A DNA stretch of 64,000 nt, from positions 186,001-250,000 of the forward strand of contig CAJNOL010000094.1 in NCBI GenBank assembly GCA_905250125.1, given 5' to 3'. This document shows, in pieces, positions 47,648 through 59,559 of the stretch. Made by a program: the position numbers and the translations under genes. A model generated the notes under the pieces. The model worked only from the letters and a program-made list of their open reading frames with translations, searched no databases and was not told the DNA's origin. Numbering within the stretch: position 1 is the stretch's first letter; each line of letters opens with the position of its first letter. The DNA comes from Rotaria sordida. Lineage: Eukaryota; Rotifera; Eurotatoria; Philodinida; Philodinidae.

Positions 47648-48670
47648 TATCAAGAGGTAAAAAAATAATTTGACGGCTAATATTCCAACATTAGCAGTAT
47701 ATGTTGACTATCAAAAGGTATACGATAAAGTGTGGCATAAGAGTCTTGCTGTTAAGCTCAATAGACTCGGTATACCTTTAGGACTATTGAAATTAATTAT
47801 TTCATGGTTAAATGATCGTCTCGCGTATGTTAATTTTGGAGAGAATAAATCGAAAATATTTTACACTCATCTTAATTTGCATTAAGGCAGTAGTTTGAGT
47901 CCATATCTGTTCATTATCTACCATTGTGATCTTATCGCTTGTGTAGGTGCTCATTCTAGCCACATATTTGCTGATGATCTCAATGTACTAATATCTCCGC
48001 CAATATGTTGAGAAATTAAGCCGATGATTAAATTTTTAGAAGAAGGAACAAAAATATGTAATGAAATAGCGGATTATTCAACGAGATGAAGACAACCGGT
48101 TAATTTGTCCAAAACAGTTGTGCAGATTTTCCACGCTCAAGTACAAGATCCAGTAGTTGATATCTATATGAAGGATAAAAGACTAGAAGTAGTTAAAGAA
48201 TTCAAATATCTGGGTTTTACTTGGACAAATAAGATATCCTTAAAACCAACGATTGATAAAACCCTTGAAAACATTCAAAGAACGTATAGTAAATTAAGAT
48301 GGATAAAAGGTGGTAAAGCTCTCTCAAAAGAAGTCTTGCGAAGTTGTTTCTTCGCTTACATTTTTCCATATTTTGCATAGATATCTCCCCTATATCTATT
48401 CCTACCAAAAACCCAAAAAGAATTACTTTTAAGAAAATTTAGAAATAGATTAAGAATGACTCGTCGGTGTCCCTTTGCCAAAGTAACAGATCTTCTGCAA
48501 ATAACAAATGAAAAGTCATTAGAAGACTACGTAAAAAGATACATAAAGAAAAGCTTAGAACGAATTGAGAAATCAGATTTAGGTTGCTCGCCCTTTTACA
48601 ATGATGTATTTTACTGGGATGCATTTCATAAAAGTAAAAATGATCATCCAGGACATTTTTTCGAATGAAA
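47325..48670 (+). pseudogene. non-LTR (LINE) reverse transcriptase remnant
   Basis: Plus-strand pieces of one polymerase: VYVDYQKVYDKVWHKSL (~47697, RT block A), then after a TAA at 47883, GSSLSPYLFIIY and HIFADDLNVL (~47960, the [FY]ADD active site). After two TGA stops come VKEFKYLGFTWTN (~48195), IKGGKALSKEVLR and a C-terminal part (~48450-48660) ending NDVFYWDAFHK. The order fits Jockey/I-like LINE ORF2. Several in-frame stops make it inactive. The endonuclease region and poly-A end were not identified. Confidence 0.8.
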
Positions 48671-50213
48671 CGAGTTAGACATATGCATGAAAGGCATCAA
48701 TCTCTACTTCTGTAATGGCTTGAATTTTTATGTACGTGAAACATGTTTTGTTTGTAGAATAGTAAGAAAGAAATGTTGATTGTGGTGCCACCAACATTAT
48801 TGATGTGATGCCAGTTATTTAAATCAACAAAATAACACGCACTATTCTATATCTTTCTCGGCTCATTTAAAATTTTACTGTTGTAGCATCATCATAATTT
48901 GCTTCTCTCTTGTGTTGACAAATTCGTTCTCCTTTTGCACAGCTTTTTTCTCTCTTTTGTTCCTTTATCAATACCATTTGTACTTCCCTCGTCACTCATT
49001 CTGCCTTTCTTTTTTCTGTCTTCTTGCTTACTATCCTTTCTTTGTTTTCTTCATTACATTTTATCAACTAAATGTGGCATCTTATGAATCTATTGTTCTT
49101 CCCTCTGTATGCTTATATCGCTCATGGTCGTGTTAACCAAACAGCTGTGAATGCTTACGGTAATTCTTGTAAGCACTTTCGAGTGTAACAATAAACAGAG
49201 TAAAATTTTAAAAAAGGCATATGTCATTGATCATCACTCTCATCAGGTCATTCATATTGAGTTTATATCTTTAATGGGAAAGAAACAATATAATTGATTT
49301 TTTTTTAAATAACATAGTTTGAAATAGGTTACTGAATAAGTTTATCAAGTAATATTCGTGTTTTCATTAATAATGATTGATGTTGAGTCTAATTTATCAT
49401 TGATTCTATTTATTGAACATATATTGTTATTGATTTATTGAAATAAATCAATAACAAGATATGTTCAATAAATAATTGTTTTTGAAAAGAAAACAGCATC
49501 ATATATGTCAAACTTAAAACTTGAATTCAATTGAAGAATAATTGTTCAATTGAATTCAAGTTTCAAGTTTGACATATATAATGAATAATATGAAATTAAA
49601 GGAAAGAAGTCTATTAAACTGAACAACGAAGCGTAACTTTTTCAATGAGGATTATGGTCAACAAGAGAATATTAATCAAGAATTTCGTTTTTATGAGCAA
49701 AATAAAGTCATTATATCATCCACTTCGTTCCAGTATCCAATTTTTCCTCTTGTTTGCCTAATTAAAAGTTTGCACAATGACAAATAACTGTTTGTTAGTG
49801 ACATCGTTTAATCTATATTTCTATCGGTCAAACAAATAAATCATTGTTAGTATGATGATAACGCATGACACATTGGTAATTGCATGCACGCATAAATCTG
49901 ATACGATTAGTGAAACTTGATTTTCTATTTTAATAAAAACAGAAAACTCTAATTGAGTATTATCAGTAAAACAGAATGACCTTCCGCCACCGTCATTCTC
50001 TTTTGTCATCTGCAATATCATTAATAACAACAAATAATAATAATGACACAATCGATAAAGAAACAGTAAGATAATAAAACTTTTCATTTATTTTCTTCTT
50101 TTATGTCAGTTAATAAGGACAGAATTCTTAGCATTTTGCTTGCAAAAATAAATTATGATCAATAAACATCAAATATGTCTTTTCATTTTTCACGATTATC
50201 TCTATATTTATAG
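48671..50213. other. upstream of the p115 gene; 5' exon not located
   Basis: It should contain the p115 start exon (~20 residues), which could not be identified with a donor in the required phase 0. It holds the two hairpins at 49407-49579 and no other supported gene. Confidence 0.4.
49407..49579. repeat. two adjacent perfect-type hairpins
   Basis: Hairpin 1 (49407-49474) pairs TATTTATTGAACATAT with its complement around TGATTTATT. Hairpin 2 (49501-49579) pairs ATATGTCAAACTT...TTGAATTCAATTGAA with its complement around a short loop. About 26 bp separate them. They may be the ends of small palindromic elements. Confidence 0.7.
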
Positions 50214-53200
50214 ATCCAATGTCTTTGTAATCGTTTGCAATCAGCTACACAGTTCGAAGATCGACGAGATGCTGTGTTTGGTCTTAAATTGTTTTCTAAA
50301 GTTAGTAAAAAAAAAAAGATTTTCACTTCTCAAGTATATTTCTATTTGGAAACCTAATAGAAATGTAAACTTGAAGTTGGAAGAAAAAGTATGAAAATAT
50401 TAGCAAATATTTTACAAGATGATCGAACTCATTCAAATCTTATTCAATTGACACTTGAAACATTAACCAATGTAGTTACATATGATGTTGATAGTGATGA
50501 AGGTATATGTTATTATTTGTGGTCTATTGTTTTCTTTTCATATACTTGTTTGTTTTCTAGAACAATCAGACTTATCAGAAGATATTATTGTTGAATTAAC
50601 AGGTAGAATTTTTCTTTGATTACAAAAAAGAAAAATAAATGAAAAAGTTTGTTTTTACAGAAAAATATATCGAAAGTGAAGAAAATGTTTATGCAGTTCT
50701 TGAATGTATTACAGTAAGAGTTTTTTGATAGTTCAAAGATTTTTATAATTGAAAGAAAAATTTTAGAAAAGTGATGTAAATGTTCGTCGTGCAGCTATTC
50801 AATTTCTTACTGCACTTCTTAGAAATTGTACAGAACAAGTACAAAATATTATTTTAAAAAAAAGACGTGAAGGTTTTTTAAAATTAATGAATCTTTTAGA
50901 CGATAAACGTGAAGATATTCAAAGTGATGTAATTATTTTACTTAACTAAAGAAAATCTTTATTTAATGCATTAATTAGACATTACTTCTCTTTCAAATCT
51001 TAATTCGTTCTCATTCGAATATCCAACGACTCTTTGTACTTGAACATGGTTTTCAACGTTTGTCTGAAATTCTTGTTGATAGATATGGTACTGATGGTGG
51101 TAAATTAATAATCTTTTCTACATAAATTCAATTTTTAATATCTATTAAAAATAGATGTTATTGTCGAAGATTATTTATCGTTTCTATTGAGTTTATTCGA
51201 ATATAATCAATTAGCGCAGAGTTGTTTTCGTAAATTCTCTCAAATTGTGGATTTATTTGGATTTTTTCAATCTGTTTTAACCGGCGAAAAATGTTGGTCG
51301 ACACAAAAAGTAAAAAATGTTCATCTTTTTTTACAAGTAAGCAATTTTTAAAAAATGACGTCTATTAACAATTCTAAATATTCTTTTTTTTATTTCATGT
51401 ATGTTAAGATAATTCGAACACTTGTATCACCAACAAATTCTATGGAAAATATTGTTGCATGTCAACATATAATAGAGAAATGGGGTAAGAGAAGAATGAA
51501 AAGAAAGTAATCAATGGAGTTCATAAGCGATGAAAATATCCCATATGAATAGATTTTAGCACTATCGTTTCATTGAGTCTTGAGTAGAGAATATTAATAA
51601 CAAAAACATGACAAGATTTCATCTTCCAGAATGAAAAAGAATGCTTCCATTGTATACTTGACTTAGGCTGTTGCTGAGACCTGCGGAGTCAACTTTTTTG
51701 ACTCCAAAAAATTCCCTTTTCGTGACTCCCACTCAGACTCCGAGACTTTTTTTCTTGACTTCGATTCCGACTCTGAAAAACTCTGAAATTTTTCAATAAT
51801 GTCTTTTGAAGATCAAATATTCCAAATTGATGAGGGTGCATTTAACGTCCCAAAGATACATGCTTCTTACGCATAAAAACTCATTTATTGAAAAAACAGC
51901 GACGTTATAAGTAAAAACATGCCTAAACTGTCTTTTTCGAAGAGAGTACTTGTTCAAAGGTTCACAAAACTTACATCTTTACTCTTAAAAACGTATTCTT
52001 TTTACCGATTCTACCTGCCTGTGATATTCTTGGTCTAAACAACTAAGAATCGATGATAAAGGAAGCTGTAGTACTTTGAACGACATTGACACCTTTTGGA
52101 TCTAATATCGTTAAGTTATCATTTTATTCGATCATCCAAGCATTGAAACGGAAAGATGATTGATTCATTTTTCTACCTGACAGTTTCTCATTGATTTCTG
52201 AATGACCCCTAAAAGTGAGAGGTGGTGTTGCTCCCTTTCCCCTGATCCAAAGTTTTCATACCACAAAAATGAGAGCACTTTTTGCCAAAATTTTATCCCC
52301 CCCCCCCCCCCTCCCCCATCTCTAAAAACAATCGACAACCCTGGGCTGCTCACATAATAAGTTCTATCTACCAGCTAAAGATGAAGCTGAACGGACTTTA
52401 TCAGTTAGGAGACTTCTCTCGCAACCGATTGACGACTTGACAATGTTTTGAAGAAATGGACGCTTTTCATTGATAAATCAAAAATAATCACCTCCTTTTA
52501 TATTCACTTTTAGTGTAACGCTTTTTACATCTTTTTTTCAAAGGTATATTACATTGTTTATGTGGCGTACTCACACGCACCACTGTTCCTACTGATGTCT
52601 TAGCTGAAGTGAGTTTAGCTTCATTATTTCAATCAATGTATTTTCCTATATTTGTAGATTATTAATACAATTGGTGATATTATTCGTGGTAATACTGAAA
52701 ATCAACGTGTTCTTGGTCCTATTAAGAAGACTATTGTTAAAGTTCATAAGTTAGTAACTGTTGGAATATTTTTAATTTTTTAAAATGATTATATTTCTTT
52801 TAGACCAACATTATTCAATCTCATATATACAATGGTGGCTGATAAAAAAAAATTATTTCAACTTCGAATATCAATACTTTATTGTCTACAATGTTATTTA
52901 TATAAAAATGATTTTGGAAAATTAATGATTATTCAGACACTTTTACCTCAAACAGAAAATGGTTAATTAGATTTTTTTCGAAAGAGAAAAAGCTCATTGT
53001 TTTCATTTCATTTAGCTGCTAACCAGACTACATTAGGTCATCTATTAATCAGCGGTTATTTAAGTAATGATAATGTTGCATCATGGTGTTCCGGTATTGC
53101 ACTTGCACATTTAATTAATAGTAATCTAGAGTATAAGCATGAATTGCTGAAAGTGGTAATAGCAGTTAATCAATCACAAACAAATATTAAAACATTAATG

Positions 53201-55625
53201 GAAATATCAATTGATTTATTACAAAATGTAAACTGAACAGAATCATTTCTTTTTCTAGATTTTATATTTTGTTTCTTTTATTATAAATAGCTATCGTCTT
53301 CATTTCACAAACGTATTGCTACACTGATTTTCTTATGTACATGGTTATCAAATTGTTCATTAGCAGTACAAGCATTAATTTCAATTGAAAATAGCATCTC
53401 ATATGTACGTAAAAGGACGAAAGCACATTAGAGACCTGCGAGTTCACGTTTTTTTGAACCTGGACCCGACGAAAATGAAACTTCCAGACCCGAACCTGAT
53501 CCGCACTCGGTAGATTCAGACTCGGATCTGATCGGGTCCAGATCCGAGCTGTTTCCAATGGCATTTGACACTTTTTATGTATACAATCTAGTCAAGCAAG
53601 AAGATTTTAGCCATTTATCGCTTGATTTCATTAAAAAGATCGCTATAAAATTATTTCTTGTTATCTTTCCTCATGTAGTTCTATTCACATTCGAAATTAA
53701 ATACAAATCGGATCTGATGCTAAATCTGAGTATGGACCCGGACCCAACAGAAAAGAAAGTTGGATCCCAGCTCGGATCCTTGTCTGGAAAGACGCAGGTC
53801 TCTAAGGCACATACGAGCAATTTTTTAGGCCATCGTCAGTTACTCTTCATTCATCACTTATGTCATGTAGAATTTTACGTAGAATCGTTTGGTAAAAAAC
53901 ACTGACATTCACTTTTGTAGCATATATAAATGATTCACATATAAAAGGAGGAATTTTGTAAATTTTCCCATATTAAGACGCTTCGAACTGAAAAGTATGT
54001 TCATGGATTAGATGTTCTTTAATCCATGTCTGATAAAATCTCAGCTCAAACGGTTGACGTGTTATTAAGTATTGGATGAAATATTAATCCAAACAAATAG
54101 GAGAATCATTTAGTAATACTATTATTATTGTTGACTTCTGATCATTGTTTCTTTATATTTCTTGAAAGAGAAATAACAGTACGGAATGTTTATTGATTCT
54201 GAAATCTCAAAGAAAGGGCTGCAATGTTATATATGTGAGATCTCAATCCCGTTTGTGTTTATTGATGTATATCCTCACCTCTGTTCGTAACAACATAACA
54301 ACTATATATAGAACGACAACATGAAGTAAAAGTCAAATGTTGGACAATCTCATAGATGATGAGGAGAAAATCCATACAACAAGGTGAACATTGAAGAGGA
54401 AAAGAAAAAAGATCCGTCATATACATATACAGAAACGGAAAAGATCTACCACACACATATGGTAAGAAAAGGAAGAATCTATAATGAACAATTAGTGAAA
54501 AGAAGAGAACAATCTTGTGAACGACTGAGAGGCTCCTTATGATCGCATTTAAAGAAGCTGCAGATCATAACAATACAATTGCAAACTATTTTAGAGGTAG
54601 ACTTTGGCACATACAGGGTGTCTCATAAATAGCACTATGATAAAAATTTAACAATACTAGACAATTTTTAATTTTTATCGTAGTACTATTTATGAAACAC
54701 CCTATAAAAGCGCTTGACTTTTGTTTAGACATCATTTTACCAATATTTCGCCAATTTTAATCAGAAAAAGTAGGATTTGTATCAAAACCAATAATATATT
54801 TGAAGTCAGGATTAAAAACTGAATAGAATAATATATGTTTCAGAAATTTTCATCGCCTTTCTTTTTCTTCGAAAACCTCGACTAGGGAGTGTTCTCAACA
54901 TTCTCTCTCAAAATATGAATTTTATTAAAATATGCTTTTTATTTTTCAGTTACTTGTCTTTTTGGTTCTTAGTCACATATTGACAAGCTCATATTTACAA
55001 AGTTCATCTTTTTATATGCGAATCATCTATATATGCTGGAAAACGTGAATGTCAGTATTTTGTTCCCAAACGATTCTACATGACATAAGTGATGAGTGAA
55101 GGAATACTAACAATGATTCAAAATCGCTCTTACGGACTTTTATCCTTTTTCATAAAAAGAATTTGTTTTTTAAATTGTCTTGTTTTCAAGCTTATTTCAC
55201 AAATATGTATTGAACCAAGTACAAATGAACGTGAACTTTTGATTCAATCATTATGTTCATTTGCATTAGGCTTATGTTTACTTCCTAGTAATAATAATCC
55301 GATACAATCATATTCTACGTAAGAAAACTATTTTCTAAAAATTTATTTGAGTTTTTATTTTTATTTTTCTAGTGAATCATTCAAACAATTAATAAACAAA
55401 CGAATTGGTATTAATTTATTTCAAGAAAAACTAAGAATAATATCAAAATCTGAATTTTATATAAAAGCTTTAGAAAAACCACAATTAAAATTCTTAGTGT
55501 CAAATGAGATGATATTTGATCATGAATTTGCTCATTTATATGAAACTCTTCAAAGTTCTATATCAAATATATTAATCAAACAAGAGATAATTTCAACAGA
55601 TAATTCATTTATTGTTCCAACATGA
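50214..55625 (+). CDS. USO1: p115/USO1 vesicle tether, head only, 5' end open
   Basis: Fifteen exons join in phase: 50214-50300, 50361-50502, 50561-50602, 50661-50713, 50767-50928, 50979-51099, 51155-51336, 51409-51484, 52544-52608, 52658-52749, 52804-52961, 53016-53227, 53291-53404, 55191-55318 and 55373-55625 (628 aa). p115 is the Rab1-binding tether for ER-Golgi COPI/COPII vesicles: an armadillo-type globular head followed by a long coiled-coil tail (~960 aa in human). Head landmarks: QFEDRRDAV, KCKLEVGRKSM, VRTLVSPTN-type block (IIRTLVSPTNSMEN), INTIGDIIRG, LFLCTWLSNC, KRIGINLFQEKL and MIFDHEF. The frame then stops at 55623-55625, where the tail should begin. Start codon and first ~20 residues were not found. 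Confidence 0.9.
51485..52543 (+). other. 1.06-kb p115 intron
   Basis: GT-AG intron after WG|. It contains GACTC/GAGAC-rich patches at ~51660-51790 and a 15-C homopolymer at 52297-52311 followed by TCCCCC. No coding feature. Confidence 0.75.
53428..53805. repeat. GGATCC-rich inverted-repeat element in p115 intron
   Basis: The ends are inverted TTAGAGACCTGC / GCAGGTCTCTAA. The inner flanks are rich in GACCCGGACC- and GGATCC-type words on both sides. It lies 24 bp inside the donor of the 1.8-kb p115 intron. Related GGATCC/GACCCGG patches are at 434-478, 6433-6505 and 40611-40690. Confidence 0.6.
54612..54705. mobile_element. ~90-bp MITE in p115 intron
   Basis: The left end CAGGGTGTCTCATAAATAG and the inverted right end (AGGGTGTTTCATAAATAG) enclose a short hairpin (TTTTTATC.TAGT...) flanked by TA. 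It belongs with the CAGGGTG-ended elements at 18869 and 27503 by terminus only. Confidence 0.7.
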
Positions 55626-55860
55626 ATTAGTTCTGATGATCAACAAGTATCAATAATGATGACACATGAGAATGATTTAATTCAACAATAGAATATACAA
55701 ATAAATATATAAAAAGAAAAACAATGAATAGAAGAACATCATATAAATAAAAAGAAAATTTTTGGTTTAGAAGAACAATAAAAGAATATCCAAAATGGAG
55801 ATACTTTACTAAACAAATGATACAAACATGATTTGTTTTAAAAGCAAAAAATGTTTAAAA
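55626..55860 (+). pseudogene. decayed coiled-coil tail of p115
   Basis: Directly after the p115 stop, the same frame remains Gln/Glu/Lys/Asn-rich for ~60 codons, interrupted by TAG, TAA, TGA and TAA stops, several of them a single change from Gln codons. Readable pieces include QQVSIMMTHENDLIQQ and IEEHHINKKKI. The composition fits the start of the p115 coiled coil, suggesting that it was lost by mutation after the head. Confidence 0.5.
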
Positions 55861-56272
55861 AAAACTTAACTTTTTAAATTTACATTTTTTGTAAATTTCT
55901 GTTCAGAATGCTCATCTTCTATATATTTCGCAGCAATATTCCAATCTAGTGCAATCTTATTCTTATGATTTGTGCTGATCATACGAAATCATTTTGTTTT
56001 AGATGTGTACCTTTTCATTCTTTTCAACTCGTGTTGTTTTTTTTCTCATCTTCTTGTATGTCTAGTCGTATTTTGTACATATAAAAAGAAATATACCTAC
56101 GTTACTATTCTGTATATGTTGTTTATACGGTATTTTTAAGAATAATAAATATATAAAATAATATTAAACTTTAAAATTAACGTAGATAAAGTTGCTAACG
56201 GATTTGCAATTTTGATGAAAATATTTTTCTACAGATCTGTGGCAAACAGAGCACAGGATAAAGAATATTTTA
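55861..56272. other. intergenic, 3' of p115
   Basis: About 400 bp of AT-rich sequence with AATAAA-like words (~56143). No gene is seen before the palindromic satellite. Confidence 0.5.
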
Positions 56273-57601
56273 ACGTAGGATATCTTGGACCTGGATTCGA
56301 GTATTTCGCAACTGGATTTGCCTATAGGTTATACCATATAGTGAAAAGGCTATACCAAGATAGAACTCGACGAGCCCTATCCAATGAACACCTTCTCGAC
56401 TCGGTTTGATGCTTGAATTCTCACCAAAACGGCAAATCCTGGCCGAAATCCGGATTTTCGCGATATTTCGCAACTGAATTCGCAAATAGGTTATACCAAA
56501 ACGAAAAAATGGTATACCAAGATAGAACTCGACGAGCTCTATCGAATGGACATCTTTTCGGCTCGATTCAATGCTTGGATCGCCTTAGAAAGGGCAAATC
56601 CTGGCCGAAATCTGGTTTTTCCTGTATTTTGCACCTGGATTCGTCTAGAGGTTATACCAAAATGAGAAAATGGTATACCAAGATAGAAAGCGATGAGCTC
56701 TATCGAATAGACACCTTTTCAGCTCGATCTGATGCTTAGATCCCCTCAGAAAGGGCAAATCCTGGCCGAAATCCGGATTTTTGGGCGATATTTCGCAACT
56801 GGATTTGCCTATAGGTTACACCAAGCCAAGAAAACGGTATACCAAGATAGAAATCGATGAGCTCTATCGAATGAACATCGTTCCGGCTCCATTTAATGCT
56901 TGGATCCGCTCTGAAAGGGCGAATCCTGGCGGAAATCCAGGTTTTTCGTGTATTTTGCACCTGGATTTGTCCACAGGTTATACCAATACGAGACTATGGT
57001 AAACTAAGATAGAGTTCGTCGAGTTCTATCTTAGTATACCATAGTCTCGTATTGGTATAACCTGTAGGCAAATCCAGGCGCAAAATACACGAAAAATCTG
57101 GATTTCCGCTAGGATTCGCTCTTTCGGAGCGGATCCAAGCATTAAATGGAGCCGAAACGGTGTCCATTCGATAGAGCTCGTGGAGTTCTATCTTGGTATA
57201 CAGTTTTCTCGTTTTGGTATAACCTATAGGCGAATCTAGCTGCGAAATACCGCGAAAACCCGGATTTAGATCAGGATTTCCGTTTCGGAGGGAATCCAAG
57301 CATCAAATGGAGTCAAAAAGGTGTCCATTGGGTAGAGCTCGTCGAGTTCTATGTTGGTATACCATTTTCTCGTTTTGGTATAACCTATAGGCGAATCCAG
57401 TTGCGAAATACCGCGAAAATCCGGATTTCTGCCAGGATTTGCCGTTTTGGAGAGGATCCAAGCATCAAATCGAGTCGAGAAGGTGTTCATTCGATAGGGC
57501 TCGTCGAGTTCTATCTTGGTATAGCCTTTTCACCATTTGGTATAACCTACAGGCGAATCCAGTTGCGAAATACTCGAATCCAGGTCCAAGATATCCTACG
57601 T
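56273..57601. repeat. inverted array of a ~162-bp palindromic satellite
   Basis: Eight copies of a 23-bp near-palindrome (arms GATAGARCTC and GAGYTCTATC around a 3-bp core) start at 56359, 56521, 56682, 56846, 57008, 57170, 57331 and 57493, a spacing of 161-164 bp. Around each are GGTTATACC and GGTATACC words and a GATCC-AAGCAT-AAA block. Left and right halves are reverse complements of each other. Outer ends are inverted ACGTAGGATATCTT; the mirror axis is the 57008 copy, and the left half has one extra unit. There is no convincing gene. GC is clearly higher than in the surroundings. Confidence 0.9.
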
Positions 57602-57705
57602 ATCGTCTACTGCCCAGGTCGAGCATTACGGTGACCAGAAACGGCCGTATACGGCGGATGTACGGCCGTAAATCCGCCGTATTTCCCGGGGCCGTATTCA
57701 CCGTT

Positions 57706-57769
57706 CTGAGACTTATTGAGACTTGTTGAGACTCATTGAGACTCGTTGAGACTTTTTGAGACTTTTGAG
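57706..57769. repeat. 10-bp tandem repeat (TTGAGACTYN)
   Basis: Six tandem near-identical decamers around GAGACT, with only the last two positions varying. GAGACT/GACTC words recur through the monomer block further right. Confidence 0.85.
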
Positions 57770-58374
57770 GGGCCAGAGAAAAAGACGTTTCGAAAAGTTT
57801 TTGAGAGGTTTTTGGCCGGAAGAGAACTTCTTATGATAGTGTGAAACAGTTGAAAAAGACTCGACGGGAAGCAGTCTGGCACCTTGCGAGACTTCTTTGG
57901 AGTTCTTCTGAAGACTGCGAATAGGTACGAAACATTCTCTTTGAGTGCTGTGAAGACTTTTCTTGTGAGATTTGCTAGCGCGCAAAAGCTTGAAAAACGG
58001 TCGTTTTCTAGGTTCCACAGACTTTTTCCAAGAACTTTCTGCGAGGTGGAAAACTATGAAAGCAGATGTGAAAAGACCATTAATGATTTTTTCATTTAAA
58101 AGCAGGGCTGTATTCTAGTGAATGCTTGGGTTTCGGGATATTCTCTAATGGAACACTTTGCGCTAAAAACAAAACGCTCAGGCATTGCGGTTTCCTTTTA
58201 AATCGGTCATATGCTAGAACACTTCTTTAAATATATACGAAAATGAGGCAGGATCCTTACTCAGAGACCATATAGGAACCTCATCAGAAAAGCTATCCAA
58301 ACGACTACACTTCAATAACCGGAATCGGCTACTCATCGTTCTTGTTCGTGGTTCTTTCTACGCCTCAACAGCAC

Positions 58375-59410
58375 ATACCACGGCGTGCGTGTCTGTATAA
58401 AAACAGAAGCGGGACTCAAAAAGACGGAAAAACACTCTTTCTTCATCAAATCATCCGCTAAACAATCGATTGTTCATACTTGTTACTCATACCTGAATCT
58501 CAATTGAAATGACCACGAGCACGGTGTGCAGCCCTTTATATAGTAGAGAGTGAGACTAAAAAAGACTAAAAAAAGACTCTTTTTTGATCAAATAATACTC
58601 CTCAAAAATCCATTGTTTATACTTGTTTCACATACCTGAATCTCAATTGAAATGACCACGATCACTTGTTGCAGCCCTTTATATAGTAGGGGGTGAGACT
58701 CAAAAAATACTCTTTTTTGATCAAATAATACTCCTCAAAAATCTATTGTTCATACTTGTTACTCATACCTGAATCTCAGTTGAAATGACCACGAGCACGT
58801 GGTGCAGCTCTTTATATAGTAGGGGATGAGGCTTGAAAAGACTAAAAAAGACTCTTTTTTGATCAAATAATACTCCTCAAAAATCTATTATTCATACTTG
58901 TTACTCATAACTGAATCTCAATTAAAATGACCACGAGCACGTGATACAGCCCTTCATATAGTAGGGGGTGAGACTTGAAAAGACTAAAGAAGACTCTTTT
59001 TTGATCAAATAATACTCCCAGAAAATCTATGGTTGATACTTGTTACTCATACCTGACTCTGAACTCAAATGACCACGATCACGTTGTGCACCCATATATA
59101 TAGGGTAAGGTGGGCCTGAAAAGACTGAAAGGAAGACTTTTTAAAAGCCAAGTAACAGTGCTGTAAAATCGATTTTTCGCACTTGTTACTGAAGCCTTGT
59201 ACCCAAGCGGCATGAGAGTTGATAGGCGGTGCCGCCCTATATTTAGAGTACAGTGAGTCTCAAGAAGACCGAAGGGAAGACTTTTGGTAGGTCAAGCAAC
59301 GGTGTTTGAAAATCGATTTTTCTTGTTACTCACAATGTGCACTGAGCTCGAATGAGGGTGAACAGGAGGGGCACCCCGATGTATAGGATAAGGTGAGTCG
59401 GAAAAAGACT
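58375..59410. repeat. tandem ~140-bp monomers, each with a TATA-like box
   Basis: About eight monomers. Each runs TTGATCAAATAATACTCC - TTGTTACTCATACCTGAATC - AATGACCACGAGCACG - GCAGCCCTTTATATAGTAG - GTGAGACT - AAAAGACT. TTTATATAGTAG-type boxes start near 58535, 58678, 58811 and 58953; degenerate versions are at ~58397, 59093, 59236 and 59379. The spacing is ~133-143 bp. The central monomers are the most alike and the outer ones are decayed. It resembles the monomer arrays that act as promoters in some retroelements, but function is not shown. Confidence 0.8.
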
Positions 59411-59559
59411 CAGAAAAGACTATTTTTCGATTAAGGTACACTGCTGGAATTCCTGTGACTCTTTCTCGACTTTGTAGAAACGCAACTTTTGTTAGCTGTC
59501 GACTAGTATACGCCATCATGAGAGTATGTTATTGATATTCAATAATAGAAATTCGCCGA

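Noticed and set aside
48105..48668. The two plus-strand frames of 91 and 70 residues as separate host genes
   Set aside because: They are consecutive parts of one broken LINE polymerase, contiguous with the FADD block upstream.
55626..55860. Reassigned stop codons in p115, because the frame continues with coil-like composition
   Set aside because: The other genes in the window end cleanly at TAA, TAG or TGA and never use them internally. Decay is simpler.
56359..57515. The 162-bp units as hammerhead ribozyme/retrozyme repeats, because of CGATGAG and CTGATAG words beside the palindrome
   Set aside because: The conserved core (CTGATGA plus GAAAC and a cleavage triplet between three stems) could not be assembled in any unit on either strand.
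57713..58018. A ~100-residue Lys/Ser-rich minus-strand frame
   Set aside because: It is mostly translation of the TTGAGACT decamers and nearby repeats, with no motif. Several other open frames in 56.3-58.1 kb are likewise products of the repeat.
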